Origin: an uncultured Croceitalea sp.
GTDB lineage: Bacteria; Bacteroidota; Bacteroidia; Flavobacteriales; Flavobacteriaceae
Direction: 5' to 3'
DNA: 64,000 nt
Assembly (NCBI GenBank): GCA_947494805.1
Contig: CANLWK010000003.1
Coordinates: 644,015-708,014 of the forward strand
In this document: positions 35,118-44,300 of the stretch, piece by piece
Layout: each line of letters begins with the position of its first letter
Numbering within the stretch: the first letter of the stretch is position 1
Notes under the pieces: generated by a model
Told to the model about the DNA's origin: nothing
The model's database searches: none
What the model saw: only the letters and a program-made list of their open reading frames with translations
Translations under genes and position numbers: made by a program

Positions 35118-36042
35118 ACTTAGTACTAAAATTGATGCAAGTAAACTCTTGGCCTTTGGACTGGTCTTGCTCAGTTTCCTTAATATGGCATGTGAATCCA
35201 AGATTCGGCCTTTAAGGCTTGCAACCTATACCTATGCCACAAACAATAGAATAAGGAACCTAGAGCCACTTTCAAGGGAATTGGAAAAGGTTTTAGAAAG
35301 ACCGGTTCATATAGAAAGTTATCCTGATGCCATTTCCTTTATTGATGGAATCCGTTCGGACGAGGTCGATATAGCGTTGATAAACACTTTAGGTTATCTG
35401 ATTCTTTCCTTAGATAATGAAGTTATGGAACCCATAGCCGCATTGAAAATAAAGAATGATGCGGTTGATAATTATAAAACGGTCTTATTGACCAATATTG
35501 ATAGTATAACAGAGCTCAATAGGTTAAAACACAGTTCAGAAGAACTATCTATGATGTTTGTTGCAGAAGGGTCAACCTCGGGCAACCTTGTGCCCAGGTT
35601 ACTTTTAAGCTCGATTGGAATCAAATCACCAGAAAACCAATTTAAAGAAGTAAAATATGGGGGCAATCATACATCTTCCTTTGAAAAATTGTTAAAGGGA
35701 AAGGCTGATATATGCGCTATCGGAAGTAACGAATACTTTAAGCAAATTAAGAAAGATTCCACTCTTTTGGACACCCATAACTTGTTGTGGGTTTCTGAAG
35801 AGATTCCTTTGGGACCAGTTTTATTGAACCACAGCTTCGCGGATGAAGAAAGAAAAAAAATAATCGATATGTTCTTGACCCTTCACCTCAAAAATAGTTC
35901 GGCGTTAGAGTCTATTAAGAGCGGTTGGTCAGAGGCTAAACAAACCGAAAGATTTTACCCAATATCTGACAGCTATTACAATGATTTCAGGGAAATCAAT
36001 GGTAATAGAACCGATTTAATTGAAATTTTGGACCTTTTTTAG
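35110..36042 (+). CDS. PhnD-like substrate-binding lipoprotein (phosphate/phosphonate type)
   Basis: A 310-residue periplasmic binding protein of the PhnD family. The signal peptide ends in a lipobox (LNMAC, Cys near residue 28). Conserved features are the IRSDEVDIALINTLGYL segment near 78 and GSTSGNLVPR near 156, the oxyanion-binding STSG motif of this family. No ABC permease or ATPase gene is adjacent, so it is an orphan receptor or feeds a transporter elsewhere. Family members bind phosphonates, phosphite, phosphate esters, or (AioX) arsenite. It ends 13 bases from the convergent arsS, which makes an arsenic or phosphate link tempting but unproven. Confidence 0.8.
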   Translation: MNRLSTKIDASKLLAFGLVLLSFLNMACESKIRPLRLATYTYATNNRIRNLEPLSRELEKVLERPVHIESYPDAISFIDGIRSDEVDIALINTLGYLILSLDNEVMEPIAALKIKNDAVDNYKTVLLTNIDSITELNRLKHSSEELSMMFVAEGSTSGNLVPRLLLSSIGIKSPENQFKEVKYGGNHTSSFEKLLKGKADICAIGSNEYFKQIKKDSTLLDTHNLLWVSEEIPLGPVLLNHSFADEERKKIIDMFLTLHLKNSSALESIKSGWSEAKQTERFYPISDSYYNDFREINGNRTDLIEILDLF

Positions 36043-36055
36043 AGGCACTTTGAAT

Positions 36056-37111
36056 CTAAGCTACCGTTCCTTGACAACTACTTCCAGCTCCTGCGGTACA
36101 ACCGTAGCAGTGTTGCGATATAATGATGTTTCTATCGTTTAAAATATCTTCATTGTAGTCACTGATGTGCTTGATTTTGCTTGCTACCTTAAGATCCAAC
36201 ATTTGGTTAAAATCACAATCGTATAACCAACCGTCCCAACTGATCGAAATCGTATTTGTACACATCACATTGGCTACTGCAGCTGGGTTATAGGCCTCCA
36301 CTAGGGCGTACATGTAATCTTCATAGTTTTCAGAAGCAATCAAATAATCCAAAAAGCGTGCGATTGGCAAATTTGTAATGGCAAACAAATTATGGAATTG
36401 AATACCAAAATCTTCATCCAAAGCTTTTTTGAAGTCCTTTTCCATAGCAGCTTGGTCCCCGGGCAAATAAGCTCCAGATGGGTTGTAGACCAGATCTAAG
36501 CGCAAACCACTACCTGGCATACCATACCCTCTGGCATTGAGCTCTTGAAGAGCCTTTATGGACTTGTCGAAAACTCCATCACCGCGTTGCTTGTCCGTTT
36601 TGCCGCGTGTATAGTGTGGCATGGAAGATATTACGTGAACATTGTGCTTTTTAAAGAAATCGGGTAGGTGATGGTATTTCTTGTTTGCCCTGATAATGGT
36701 AAGATTTGAGCGAACGATAAAATCTTTGATTCCCGCTTTGGCAGCTTCTTCTACAAACCATTCGAAATCAGGGTTCATTTCTGGCGCCCCGCCTGTTAAA
36801 TCCAACGTATGTGCTCCGGTATTTTTTATGACCTCTAAGCATTGTTTCATGGTTTCTCTGGTCATGATTTCTTTTCGATCCGGGCCGGCATCAACATGGC
36901 AATGCTCACAGACCTGATTGCACATATAGCCCACATTGATCTGCAGAATTTCAAGTTTTTTAGGTCGTAGCGGAAAATGCCCTATTTCACCAATCTTGTC
37001 TTTGAAATAAGGTAGTTCACCATCAGCAAAGACCCCTCCATTTAAAACGTCGAGCTGCTTATTGCTTTCGGCCAATTCGTTTCCTTTCGCTTTTAATGAT
37101 TTTGTAGCCAT
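36056..37111 (-). CDS. arsS: Arsenosugar biosynthesis radical SAM protein ArsS
   Basis: Radical SAM enzyme associated with making the deoxyadenosyl-arsenical precursor of arsenosugars. The 4Fe-4S motif is CNQVCEHC (CxxxCxxC, near residue 69). A GGAPEMNPDF segment near 107 is the usual glycine-rich strand after it. The C terminus holds the family's Cys-rich end, HCYGCTAGAGSSC; in some homologs one of these is selenocysteine, here all are Cys codons. The 351-residue length is standard. It is the last gene of the operon that begins at 45342, following the phosphoesterase fusion by 80 bases. No arsM is visible in the window. Confidence 0.93.
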   Translation of the reverse strand: MATKSLKAKGNELAESNKQLDVLNGGVFADGELPYFKDKIGEIGHFPLRPKKLEILQINVGYMCNQVCEHCHVDAGPDRKEIMTRETMKQCLEVIKNTGAHTLDLTGGAPEMNPDFEWFVEEAAKAGIKDFIVRSNLTIIRANKKYHHLPDFFKKHNVHVISSMPHYTRGKTDKQRGDGVFDKSIKALQELNARGYGMPGSGLRLDLVYNPSGAYLPGDQAAMEKDFKKALDEDFGIQFHNLFAITNLPIARFLDYLIASENYEDYMYALVEAYNPAAVANVMCTNTISISWDGWLYDCDFNQMLDLKVASKIKHISDYNEDILNDRNIIISQHCYGCTAGAGSSCQGTVA

Positions 37112-37143
37112 TTTTTATAATATTGAGTAACTAGTATTAAGAA

Positions 37144-37177
37144 ACACTATAGTTCATAATCCAATTTCTTATAGTGT
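37144..37177. repeat. Inverted repeat upstream of arsS
   Basis: ACACTATA (37144-37151) and TATAGTGT (37170-37177) are exact inverted copies with an 18-base spacer; outer bases AAG/CTT extend the match. It sits between the phosphoesterase fusion and arsS. It may be an operator or an RNA hairpin that tunes the last gene of the operon. Confidence 0.5.
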
Positions 37178-37191
37178 AGCTTTCTAAAGAT

Positions 37192-38385
37192 TTACATTGA
37201 TAGTTTATCATGTTTGTTCATCATCTGTACTGCATGTACCAACGTAGCGCCACTTTCAATGGCCGCCCCGGTATGAACGGCCTCCATCATTTCTTCTTTG
37301 GTAATGCCCCTTTGTAAACCGTCTTTGGTATACGCATCAATGCAGTACGGGCATTTGACCACATGGGAAACCGCCAGGGCAATCAACGATTTCTCTCTAG
37401 CACTTAGTGCGCCCTCTTCGAAAACCTTACCATAATAATCGAAAAATTTGTTGCCCAGTTCCTCACTCCATTCAGTAATCTTTCCAAATTTTCTGAGGTC
37501 TTTCGGATTGTAATACGAATCTGCCATCTTTTTAGGTGTTTTAATTTCGTTATGTTGTTCTGAGTTTTTGTCTAAACCTATCGGAATACCCTGCACCATT
37601 CTTTCCAGTTCAGGTAATATTTCCATATTGTCCCAAATACCAGAGGCCAAGGTGTCTGCATACGCTTCTGGCAAATGGTTCTTGTACATTAATTGTTGTG
37701 CGGTCTGATGATCATATTCATAAGACCGATGAGTATATTTTACGTCATCTCCTTCAGTTTCTAAAATCATATACCATACCCGTGTTGTTCCGTCATTGGC
37801 CGGCATACCAATGACCCCAGGATTCAACCATAGTTTTTGGTCTATGGCCTGGTTAAAGGGCAAACCACAATGCCCCGCAATGACGATATCACTTTTGGTC
37901 TGTTTAAAGCATTGCTTTTTTGTGTCCACTGCTGTGGATTCAAATATGAATTCAGATACATTTTCATAGCTGCCATGAACCACGGTTATCTTTTTGCCAG
38001 CATAATCAAAACTGATGTTTTGTGGAATTTCGGAAATCCATTGTAAGGATTCTTTTGAAAGATGCCCCCTAGTGTAAGGAAACCATAGTTTTGAAAAGCT
38101 ATCACAACGGCCACCTGCTTTAAAATCACACCCGCAATCTTCACTATTATTGGCAAGTTGTAACTCTACGTTGCCTGCAATGCTCAATGCGCCCCATTTC
38201 TTAAAAAGTTGTACTGTTTCTTCGGGTTGGGCACAATACCCAGTGATATCACCGGTGCAAATACAGTTTTCTGATGCAATGTTGTTATGCTCAGCAATAG
38301 CAATCAGCTTTTCCAATGCCTGTAGGTTACCGTATACGCCTCCGAAAAGCAATAACCTGCCCCTTTTAGGGCCAATATGTTTCAT
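37192..38385 (-). CDS. Metallophosphoesterase fused to AhpD-like (arsenosugar peroxidase-like) domain
   Basis: A fusion of about 397 residues. Residues 1-260 resemble a calcineurin-type phosphoesterase: GGVYGN (15-20), GDITGY (45-50), GNVE (71-74), VHGS (136-139) and GHC (171-173). The first metal motif, normally DxHGN, is GVYGN here, and GNHD is GNVE, so two of the usual metal-site positions are lost. A Cys group C84/C86/C94 sits in an insert. Residues 287-397 (from MADSYYNPKDL) are a carboxymuconolactone decarboxylase/AhpD-like domain with CPYC at 345-348, matching the small peroxidase-like protein of arsenosugar clusters. I start it at 38385 because this gives a four-base ATGA overlap with the symporter stop; an upstream start at 38451 is possible. 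Confidence 0.82.
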   Translation of the reverse strand: MKHIGPKRGRLLLFGGVYGNLQALEKLIAIAEHNNIASENCICTGDITGYCAQPEETVQLFKKWGALSIAGNVELQLANNSEDCGCDFKAGGRCDSFSKLWFPYTRGHLSKESLQWISEIPQNISFDYAGKKITVVHGSYENVSEFIFESTAVDTKKQCFKQTKSDIVIAGHCGLPFNQAIDQKLWLNPGVIGMPANDGTTRVWYMILETEGDDVKYTHRSYEYDHQTAQQLMYKNHLPEAYADTLASGIWDNMEILPELERMVQGIPIGLDKNSEQHNEIKTPKKMADSYYNPKDLRKFGKITEWSEELGNKFFDYYGKVFEEGALSAREKSLIALAVSHVVKCPYCIDAYTKDGLQRGITKEEMMEAVHTGAAIESGATLVHAVQMMNKHDKLSM

Positions 38386-39722
38386 CTTTTCATCCATAGC
38401 GGTATCAAAAATAATAGGAAACAACATAGTATGCCCCAGAAGTTTATCCACAGAAGATCAGCGTACTTCCCAGAAGTGAAAATCAATGTTTTGGGAAACC
38501 AACTAAAGATCAATAAAACTCCGAAGAGCAATCCGCAGAAAACGCTTAAATGAAAACTGATTTTGGGAGCTTCTTTTTTCCAAAGCGTGAAAACAGGGGT
38601 CAGTCCAATGACCATGGTACCGCTGACCGTGGTGGCCGATAGAATCTCAGCATCAAGAAATACTGGGATAGTACCCAAAAACGCCACGGCCGCCATAGCA
38701 AGGCGACCAAATTGTAGGGAGTTGCCCAAGTTCAGATCAACGGACAGCAGTTTAGAAAATGATGAAAAGGTAGAATCTAAAGTAGAGGCTGCCGAGGTTA
38801 TCATAATGAAATTAATGACAAGCAAGATAACCAGACCAAAAGCCTTACCGACCTCAACGGCTGCTTGCCCCGACATACCTTGCGACTGTGCATAGACTCC
38901 GATAATACTGAAAAGTATAATACATATACCCCCTATGATACTCGCCCATAAAAAGCTTTTAAGTGTAATTTTTGGGCTACTGATAAACCCCCTATCGGTC
39001 AATACTGGGTCATGAAACGGATAACTAAATGACTGCAATACTGCTGCGAGCAAAAGGTTGAGACCCATGTCAAAAGACCAAGTGCCCGAAAGTAGAACAG
39101 CACTACCTGAAAAGTCTGTTGAAGGCTTAAACAAGGCCCAAAGGAGCACCCCCAACAAAAGGGTAAAGAGACCCATTTGAATAACATCGGTAAAAATAGA
39201 ACTGCTGAGACCGCCTTTGAGTGCGTAGGCCAAGGTCAAGAACGTGAAAATAAATATTGCCCAATAGTAGGGGGCAGAACCAATGGTTCCAAAATAGCTG
39301 CCAATAACCATGGTATTGCTCCATACTTCATTGAACAAACGAACAGCGATGAGAATTGAGAAAACAGTAACAGCCCCCTTACCAAACCGGGTTGTCAAAA
39401 AGTGATGGATACTGTTAAACCCGCCTTTGGTTCGTATGCGATAAATTATAATTCCCGCAATGGCAAAAGATAGGTAATAGCCTGCATAGGCTACGCCGCC
39501 CACAATGCCAAATTCAAGACCAAGGTTTGCGGCATTGGTAATACTCTTGGCGAATATCCATGAAATCACTAGACTACCCATGAGCATAAAGGTGTTAGGT
39601 GCTTTTTTTCGCAGCTTTGCCCTAAAAAACTCATCGGTATTTTTTGCCAAAGGAGATAGGAAAAATAACACCAAACTTGATGTTATGATTAATCCCCATT
39701 GCCAAATTTCTACTCGTTCCAT
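38382..39722 (-). CDS. Sodium:solute symporter family protein
   Basis: A 446-residue membrane protein with about twelve to thirteen helices, resembling the SSS family (sodium-coupled uptake of sugars, nucleosides, carboxylates and others). Typical features are the GFNSIHHFLTTRFGKG segment near residue 101, YALKGGLSSSIFTDVIQMG near 166 (the conserved region before helix 6) and STLDSTFSSFSKLLSVDL near 313. It lies between SusD and the phosphoesterase fusion, overlapping the latter by four bases, so it likely imports across the inner membrane what SusC/SusD bring into the periplasm. The solute is unknown. Confidence 0.85.
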   Translation of the reverse strand: MERVEIWQWGLIITSSLVLFFLSPLAKNTDEFFRAKLRKKAPNTFMLMGSLVISWIFAKSITNAANLGLEFGIVGGVAYAGYYLSFAIAGIIIYRIRTKGGFNSIHHFLTTRFGKGAVTVFSILIAVRLFNEVWSNTMVIGSYFGTIGSAPYYWAIFIFTFLTLAYALKGGLSSSIFTDVIQMGLFTLLLGVLLWALFKPSTDFSGSAVLLSGTWSFDMGLNLLLAAVLQSFSYPFHDPVLTDRGFISSPKITLKSFLWASIIGGICIILFSIIGVYAQSQGMSGQAAVEVGKAFGLVILLVINFIMITSAASTLDSTFSSFSKLLSVDLNLGNSLQFGRLAMAAVAFLGTIPVFLDAEILSATTVSGTMVIGLTPVFTLWKKEAPKISFHLSVFCGLLFGVLLIFSWFPKTLIFTSGKYADLLWINFWGILCCFLLFLIPLWMKR

Positions 39723-39796
39723 TTTACTGTCATTCTTGCCAAGATGGCCATTTCATCTTTTTACAAACCTATTTGATCTTACTGATCGGTAACATT

Positions 39797-39810
39797 CCCT
39801 TTATAAAGGG
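39797..39810. repeat. Perfect 14-base palindrome between susD and the symporter gene
   Basis: CCCTTTATAAAGGG is its own reverse complement, and flanking CAT/ATG extends the symmetry with one mismatch. It lies 13 bases after the SusD stop, inside the operon. No T-run follows on the minus strand, so an operator or an RNA processing hairpin is more likely than a terminator. Confidence 0.5.
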
Positions 39811-39823
39811 ATGGGTGCTAACT

Positions 39824-41395
39824 TTATTCATTGTCCCACCAAACAGGGGCATCAATGCTATTGCCGTTTGTTTTATCCGCCGCCACTTGATAGTTTGTAG
39901 CATTTAAAGCTTGTTCTTCAGCCGGATATGGCATTCGTACTGGAATTACGTCATTGTTCAAACTTGCTGAAATCGTTTTTAACTGTGGAAAACCTGTTCT
40001 ACGATACTCGATCCAACCCTCATAACCGTTGATGATATTACCTATCCATTTTTGGGTAATGATATTTTCCAAAGGATTTCCGGTGCCGTATGCTCCGGGT
40101 CCTGACAAATAATCAGCAGGTAGCGCCGTGTTCCAATAATCAAAAGCTTGGGCAACCCCAGTTTCATATAATGCCTGTGCGTTGCCGTTAATCAACCCGC
40201 GTTCTGCAGCTTCTGCTAAAAGAAAGTGTGTTTCCCAGCCAGTCATAAAATTAGCATCCAGTGCGCCCGTGCTTTCACGAAAAATGGTCCCTGCCAAGGA
40301 GTAATCGGCCAGTACGGCGGCATTTTGGGTGGCATCTATGCCGTTTAAAAGCCCATTGAACGTGTTGCCAGTTGCACTGTTCGCAAATGGCCTAAAAAGA
40401 GTTTCAATTCTCGGATCGTTTAAACCGGTCAAAATATCGTGCATGGTTTCAGAAAGCACAAAATTGTTAAAATCACCGATTCGTAATCGAGCTAAGCGAA
40501 AATTGTTTGGCTCACCACTGTTAAAATCAAAGGTTGCATTTTGACCGTTGTCTGCAATATATCCGCTAGCGTCAAAAAGTTCCTGAAGCGCGTTGGCGTT
40601 GTCTTGAACGTTTGATGTGCGCATTAAGAATTTGATTTGCAAAGAGCGTGCAAAGCGAAGCCACCCTTCTAAATCTCCATTAAAAAGAATATCTCCTTCT
40701 AAGGGAATGGCGCCAGAATACCCTTCTATTGCCGCTATGCCCTTGGCCAGATTATCAAAAATACCGTCTTCGGCCAAGTAAATATCTTGTTGATTGTCAT
40801 AAGCGGCGGTTACCGTAACATCTTTTCCTTGAAAACCTTCTGAATAGGGTACATCTCCAAACATGTCGGTCAAAGCTCCCGCCATATAAGCTTTCAAAAT
40901 TCGCGCAGGCCCTTCATAGACCTCAAAAGTTGGGTTATCTAATGCAAGTCTTAAGATTTGTTCGTTATCACGTAAGTTCGTGTATAAAATGGGCCATGGA
41001 TTACCGCCCAACTGTGGCGATTTCAGGTCATGGCGGTCAAACAAGTTAAAATCTAGCGCCGTTCTGTACTGCCCGAGCAAATCTCCCGCAGTGAACCCTT
41101 CATAAGACATCTGTTCACCATAATCATAGATTACTTGGCGCAACAAAAGACTGGGCTGCACCGATAAAGGCTGGTTGGGATTGGTATTGATTTCTTCAAA
41201 ATCTTTGGTACAGCTATTTAATGAAAAGCTTAAAAAGAGGAGTAAACCAGCCCCTCCACTTAGCCAAGAGGAGTTGGTAACCCTGTTCCTTATTGAGCTC
41301 GAACAGACAGGGATTAAAATGGCTTTACCTTTTGACTCCTTTCGAGAAGACAACCATGCTGCTATTGTTTCATATATAAATTTCATCATCTTCAT
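39824..41395 (-). CDS. SusD/RagB family outer-membrane lipoprotein
   Basis: Surface-exposed binding partner of the SusC channel next to it. Mature features: lipobox Cys in LSFSLNSC followed by TKDFEEINTNPNQP, the DYGEQMSYEGFTAGDLLGQY region, and several TPR-like helices of the SusD fold, ending in PVRMPYPAEEQALNATNY, the usual SusD C-terminal segment. I start it at 41395, one base after the SusC stop; Met codons at 41389 and 41386 are alternatives. Any of them leaves an unusually long, Ser/Arg-rich stretch (about 45-60 residues) before the lipobox. No ATG lies closer to the signal, so either the n-region is truly long or a rare start codon is used. Confidence 0.9.
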   Translation of the reverse strand: MKMMKFIYETIAAWLSSRKESKGKAILIPVCSSSIRNRVTNSSWLSGGAGLLLFLSFSLNSCTKDFEEINTNPNQPLSVQPSLLLRQVIYDYGEQMSYEGFTAGDLLGQYRTALDFNLFDRHDLKSPQLGGNPWPILYTNLRDNEQILRLALDNPTFEVYEGPARILKAYMAGALTDMFGDVPYSEGFQGKDVTVTAAYDNQQDIYLAEDGIFDNLAKGIAAIEGYSGAIPLEGDILFNGDLEGWLRFARSLQIKFLMRTSNVQDNANALQELFDASGYIADNGQNATFDFNSGEPNNFRLARLRIGDFNNFVLSETMHDILTGLNDPRIETLFRPFANSATGNTFNGLLNGIDATQNAAVLADYSLAGTIFRESTGALDANFMTGWETHFLLAEAAERGLINGNAQALYETGVAQAFDYWNTALPADYLSGPGAYGTGNPLENIITQKWIGNIINGYEGWIEYRRTGFPQLKTISASLNNDVIPVRMPYPAEEQALNATNYQVAADKTNGNSIDAPVWWDNE

Positions 41396-41396
41396 C

Positions 41397-44300
41397 TTAA
41401 AAATTAAACCCTGCTTTAAAACCAATGCTTCTTGTGGTCGCATATGACATGTCTTCAACACCGCTGACAAAGCCTTGTCCTTGAACGGCCAACTGCTCAG
41501 GGTCAAAATGCGGATTCTCCGTAATAGCAAAAAGATTTCTACCAATCAGCGAAAGCCTTAGACTTGCGTTTTGTTGTAAAAAACCAATATTGTCAAAGGT
41601 GTAACCAATTGAAAATTGGCGAAGCTTCAAAAATGAAGCGTCATAGGTGTTGTTCTCTTCGTGGTTTCTATCAAAAAATTGGCGGTAATAACTTTCTGCG
41701 GTCACGGCCGTAGTATTGGCAACAAACACAGGGTTTTCTTCAGTGCCCGTATTGACCACCCCTTCAGGGACTATACCTTCTTCTGGCCGAAATGCGGTTT
41801 CGGCCAATTGCCCACCTACGTTTCCTAAGGCGCGGGTACGCGAAACAATAATGCCGCCTTGACGCCAATCCAACAAAAAGCTCAAATCCCAATTCTTGTA
41901 ATTGAATTGATTGTTAAAGCCTACCATAAAATCAGGATTGGAGTTGCCCAATTTCTGTAATGTATTATCGGGGATGTAACGTCCTTCATCTGTCAGAATA
42001 AAATCACCACTCTCATTTTTTAGATAGCCCGTACCATATAGGTCACCTATACGGCCCCCTTCTTCAACTTGTACAAAAACCGTTTGGTTTTGGCTGTCAT
42101 AAATTCTTGAAAATGCCAGGGTCAGTCTACCCTCATCTTGTGGTAAATCTTCAACCGTAGCCCTATTTCTACTAAAATTCAAAGTACTGTTCCAAGTGAA
42201 ATCTTGTGTGGCAATGGGCGTTGCCCCCAAAATGACCTCAAAACCTTTAGAGCGTACCTTACCGCCATTGACCACTTGCTGTGAAAATCCTGATGATATG
42301 CCAATGGGCAATGAAATGATTTGGTCTTTGGTCACTGCGTCGTAATAGGAAACATCAAATCGAAGCTTATCGCCAAAAAAGCGTAAATCGGCACCAAATT
42401 CTATAGCTGAGGTCTGCTCGGGCCGTAGGTTCGGATTTGAAATAAAGTTCTGGTCGCTGAATGTTGGTTGTCCATTAAAAGGGGTCTGCGCTACAAATGC
42501 CCCCGAAGTTTGGTAAGGATTGGTATCATTACCTACTTGGGCATAACTTGCGCGCAGTTTTGCAAAAGAAATGGCTTGCGGCAGTTCAGTAACCTCTGAT
42601 AAGATAAAGCTACTGGATACCGAAGGGTAAAAGAAGGACACATTGTCGACGGAAAAAGGGGTGGCCAAAGCACTTGACCAATCATTTCTACCAGTAATAT
42701 CCAGAAAGAGAAAGTTTTTGTAGCCGAATTTGGCGAGACCATAAAAACTGTTGATACGCTTTTTCGTTTCAAACTCAAATACTTCTACGGGCGAAGCGGC
42801 GTTGCTCAATCTGAAGATTCCGGGTTGAGCCAAGCTTGTGGTTTGCGATTGCGATGTAAATGCTTTTTGATCCAATCGATTTCCACCAACAGAGATATCC
42901 AATTTAAAATCACCAAAAGTTTTGTTGTAGTTTACCAAAAAGTCTGTGTTGATTTCTCTAAACAACACATCATGCTCGGCGTAACCTCCGTTTTGAAATC
43001 GGTTTGAACTAAATGCGCGTCTAAATTGACGTTGTTCACTTGAATAATCCATACCAGTTCGCACTGTTGCTGTCAAATTATCAGTGATATCATAAGAAGC
43101 AGAAATGTTGCCAAAAACCCTATCGCGATTAAAAGAATTTCTGTTTTCAAACAGAATGAAATAGGGGTTGTCAAAAAACGTATAGTTAAAAGAATACTGT
43201 TGTAGACCTTCTAAACCAGGTTGCCAGTAATTGCGCAGGTTGTCGATATTAAGTGACCGTGGACCCCAAGCTACCAGTGAGTAATTAACGTTCTCAGAAC
43301 CGTATCCGTTAGAGGGTCGGTTGTCACTTTGCGAATTTACATAGCTAATGCTCGACCTAATGCGCAGTTTTTCGGTTGGACGGAAGTTCAAGCGAGACGA
43401 TACTGTCTGTCTGTCTAAATTAACACCTGGAATGATGCTTTCGCTTCGTAAATCGGTAAAAGAAAGCCGAAAACTACCTTTGTCAAAACCTGACGAAATA
43501 GCGAGATTGTTGATAAAAGTGGTGCCTGTTTCATAAAAGTTTTTAAGGTTGTCAGGGTTTGAACGAAACTCAGTTGGGGTGATGGGCAATCCAGAATATA
43601 AAGCGGTATCGCCACCTCTAACAACAGTGCCGTCGGCTAGGGTTACCGGACTGTCGAATTGTGGAATAAGATTTCCAACATCCAATCGAGGCCCCCAGCT
43701 ATAGGTAATATTATCGCTTGTTCCACCGCCCAAGCCATCGACGAACTCAAAAACTCCCGCCTGGCCTTGGCCATATTCATTTTGAAAATCAGGCAAACGA
43801 AATGCAGAATCAACAAAGAAACTAGTGTTGTAACTGACCCCTAAACCTTTGCTTTTTGAACCATCTTTGGTCTCGATGACAATAACACCGTTTGCAGCAC
43901 GTGTGCCATATAGCGCTGCAGCACTTGGCCCTTTTAAGACGGATACTTCTTTGATATCATCGGGGTTTACTTCCATGGCACCGTTACCAAAATCTATCTC
44001 TTGAAAGCCAGCCGCCGCTTCATTGGTAAAGTTGAACACTGAGTTGTTGTTTATGGGCACTCCATCAACAATAAACAACGGATTGTTGTTTGAGAACGAA
44101 GCTTCGCCCCGAATCGTAATTTTTGATGAAGAGCCTACACCAGTAGCACCTTGGTTAATGGTTACACCTGCCAGTTTGCCCGCAAGGTTATCTAAAAAAT
44201 TGACCGCTTTTACCTCGGTAACACTTTGGGCGTCTAAACTCTGAACAACATAGCCAAGTTCTTTGGTTTCCCTTTTTAGACCCAATGCCGTTAAAACAAC

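Noticed and set aside
38386-38451. Upstream start for the phosphoesterase fusion
   Set aside because: Would overlap the symporter by 70 bases; the internal ATG gives a normal four-base overlap and starts just before the domain.
41396-41545. Long N terminus of the SusD frame
   Set aside because: This part is the antiframe of the SusC 3' end and contains no signal; a start after the SusC stop is far more likely.
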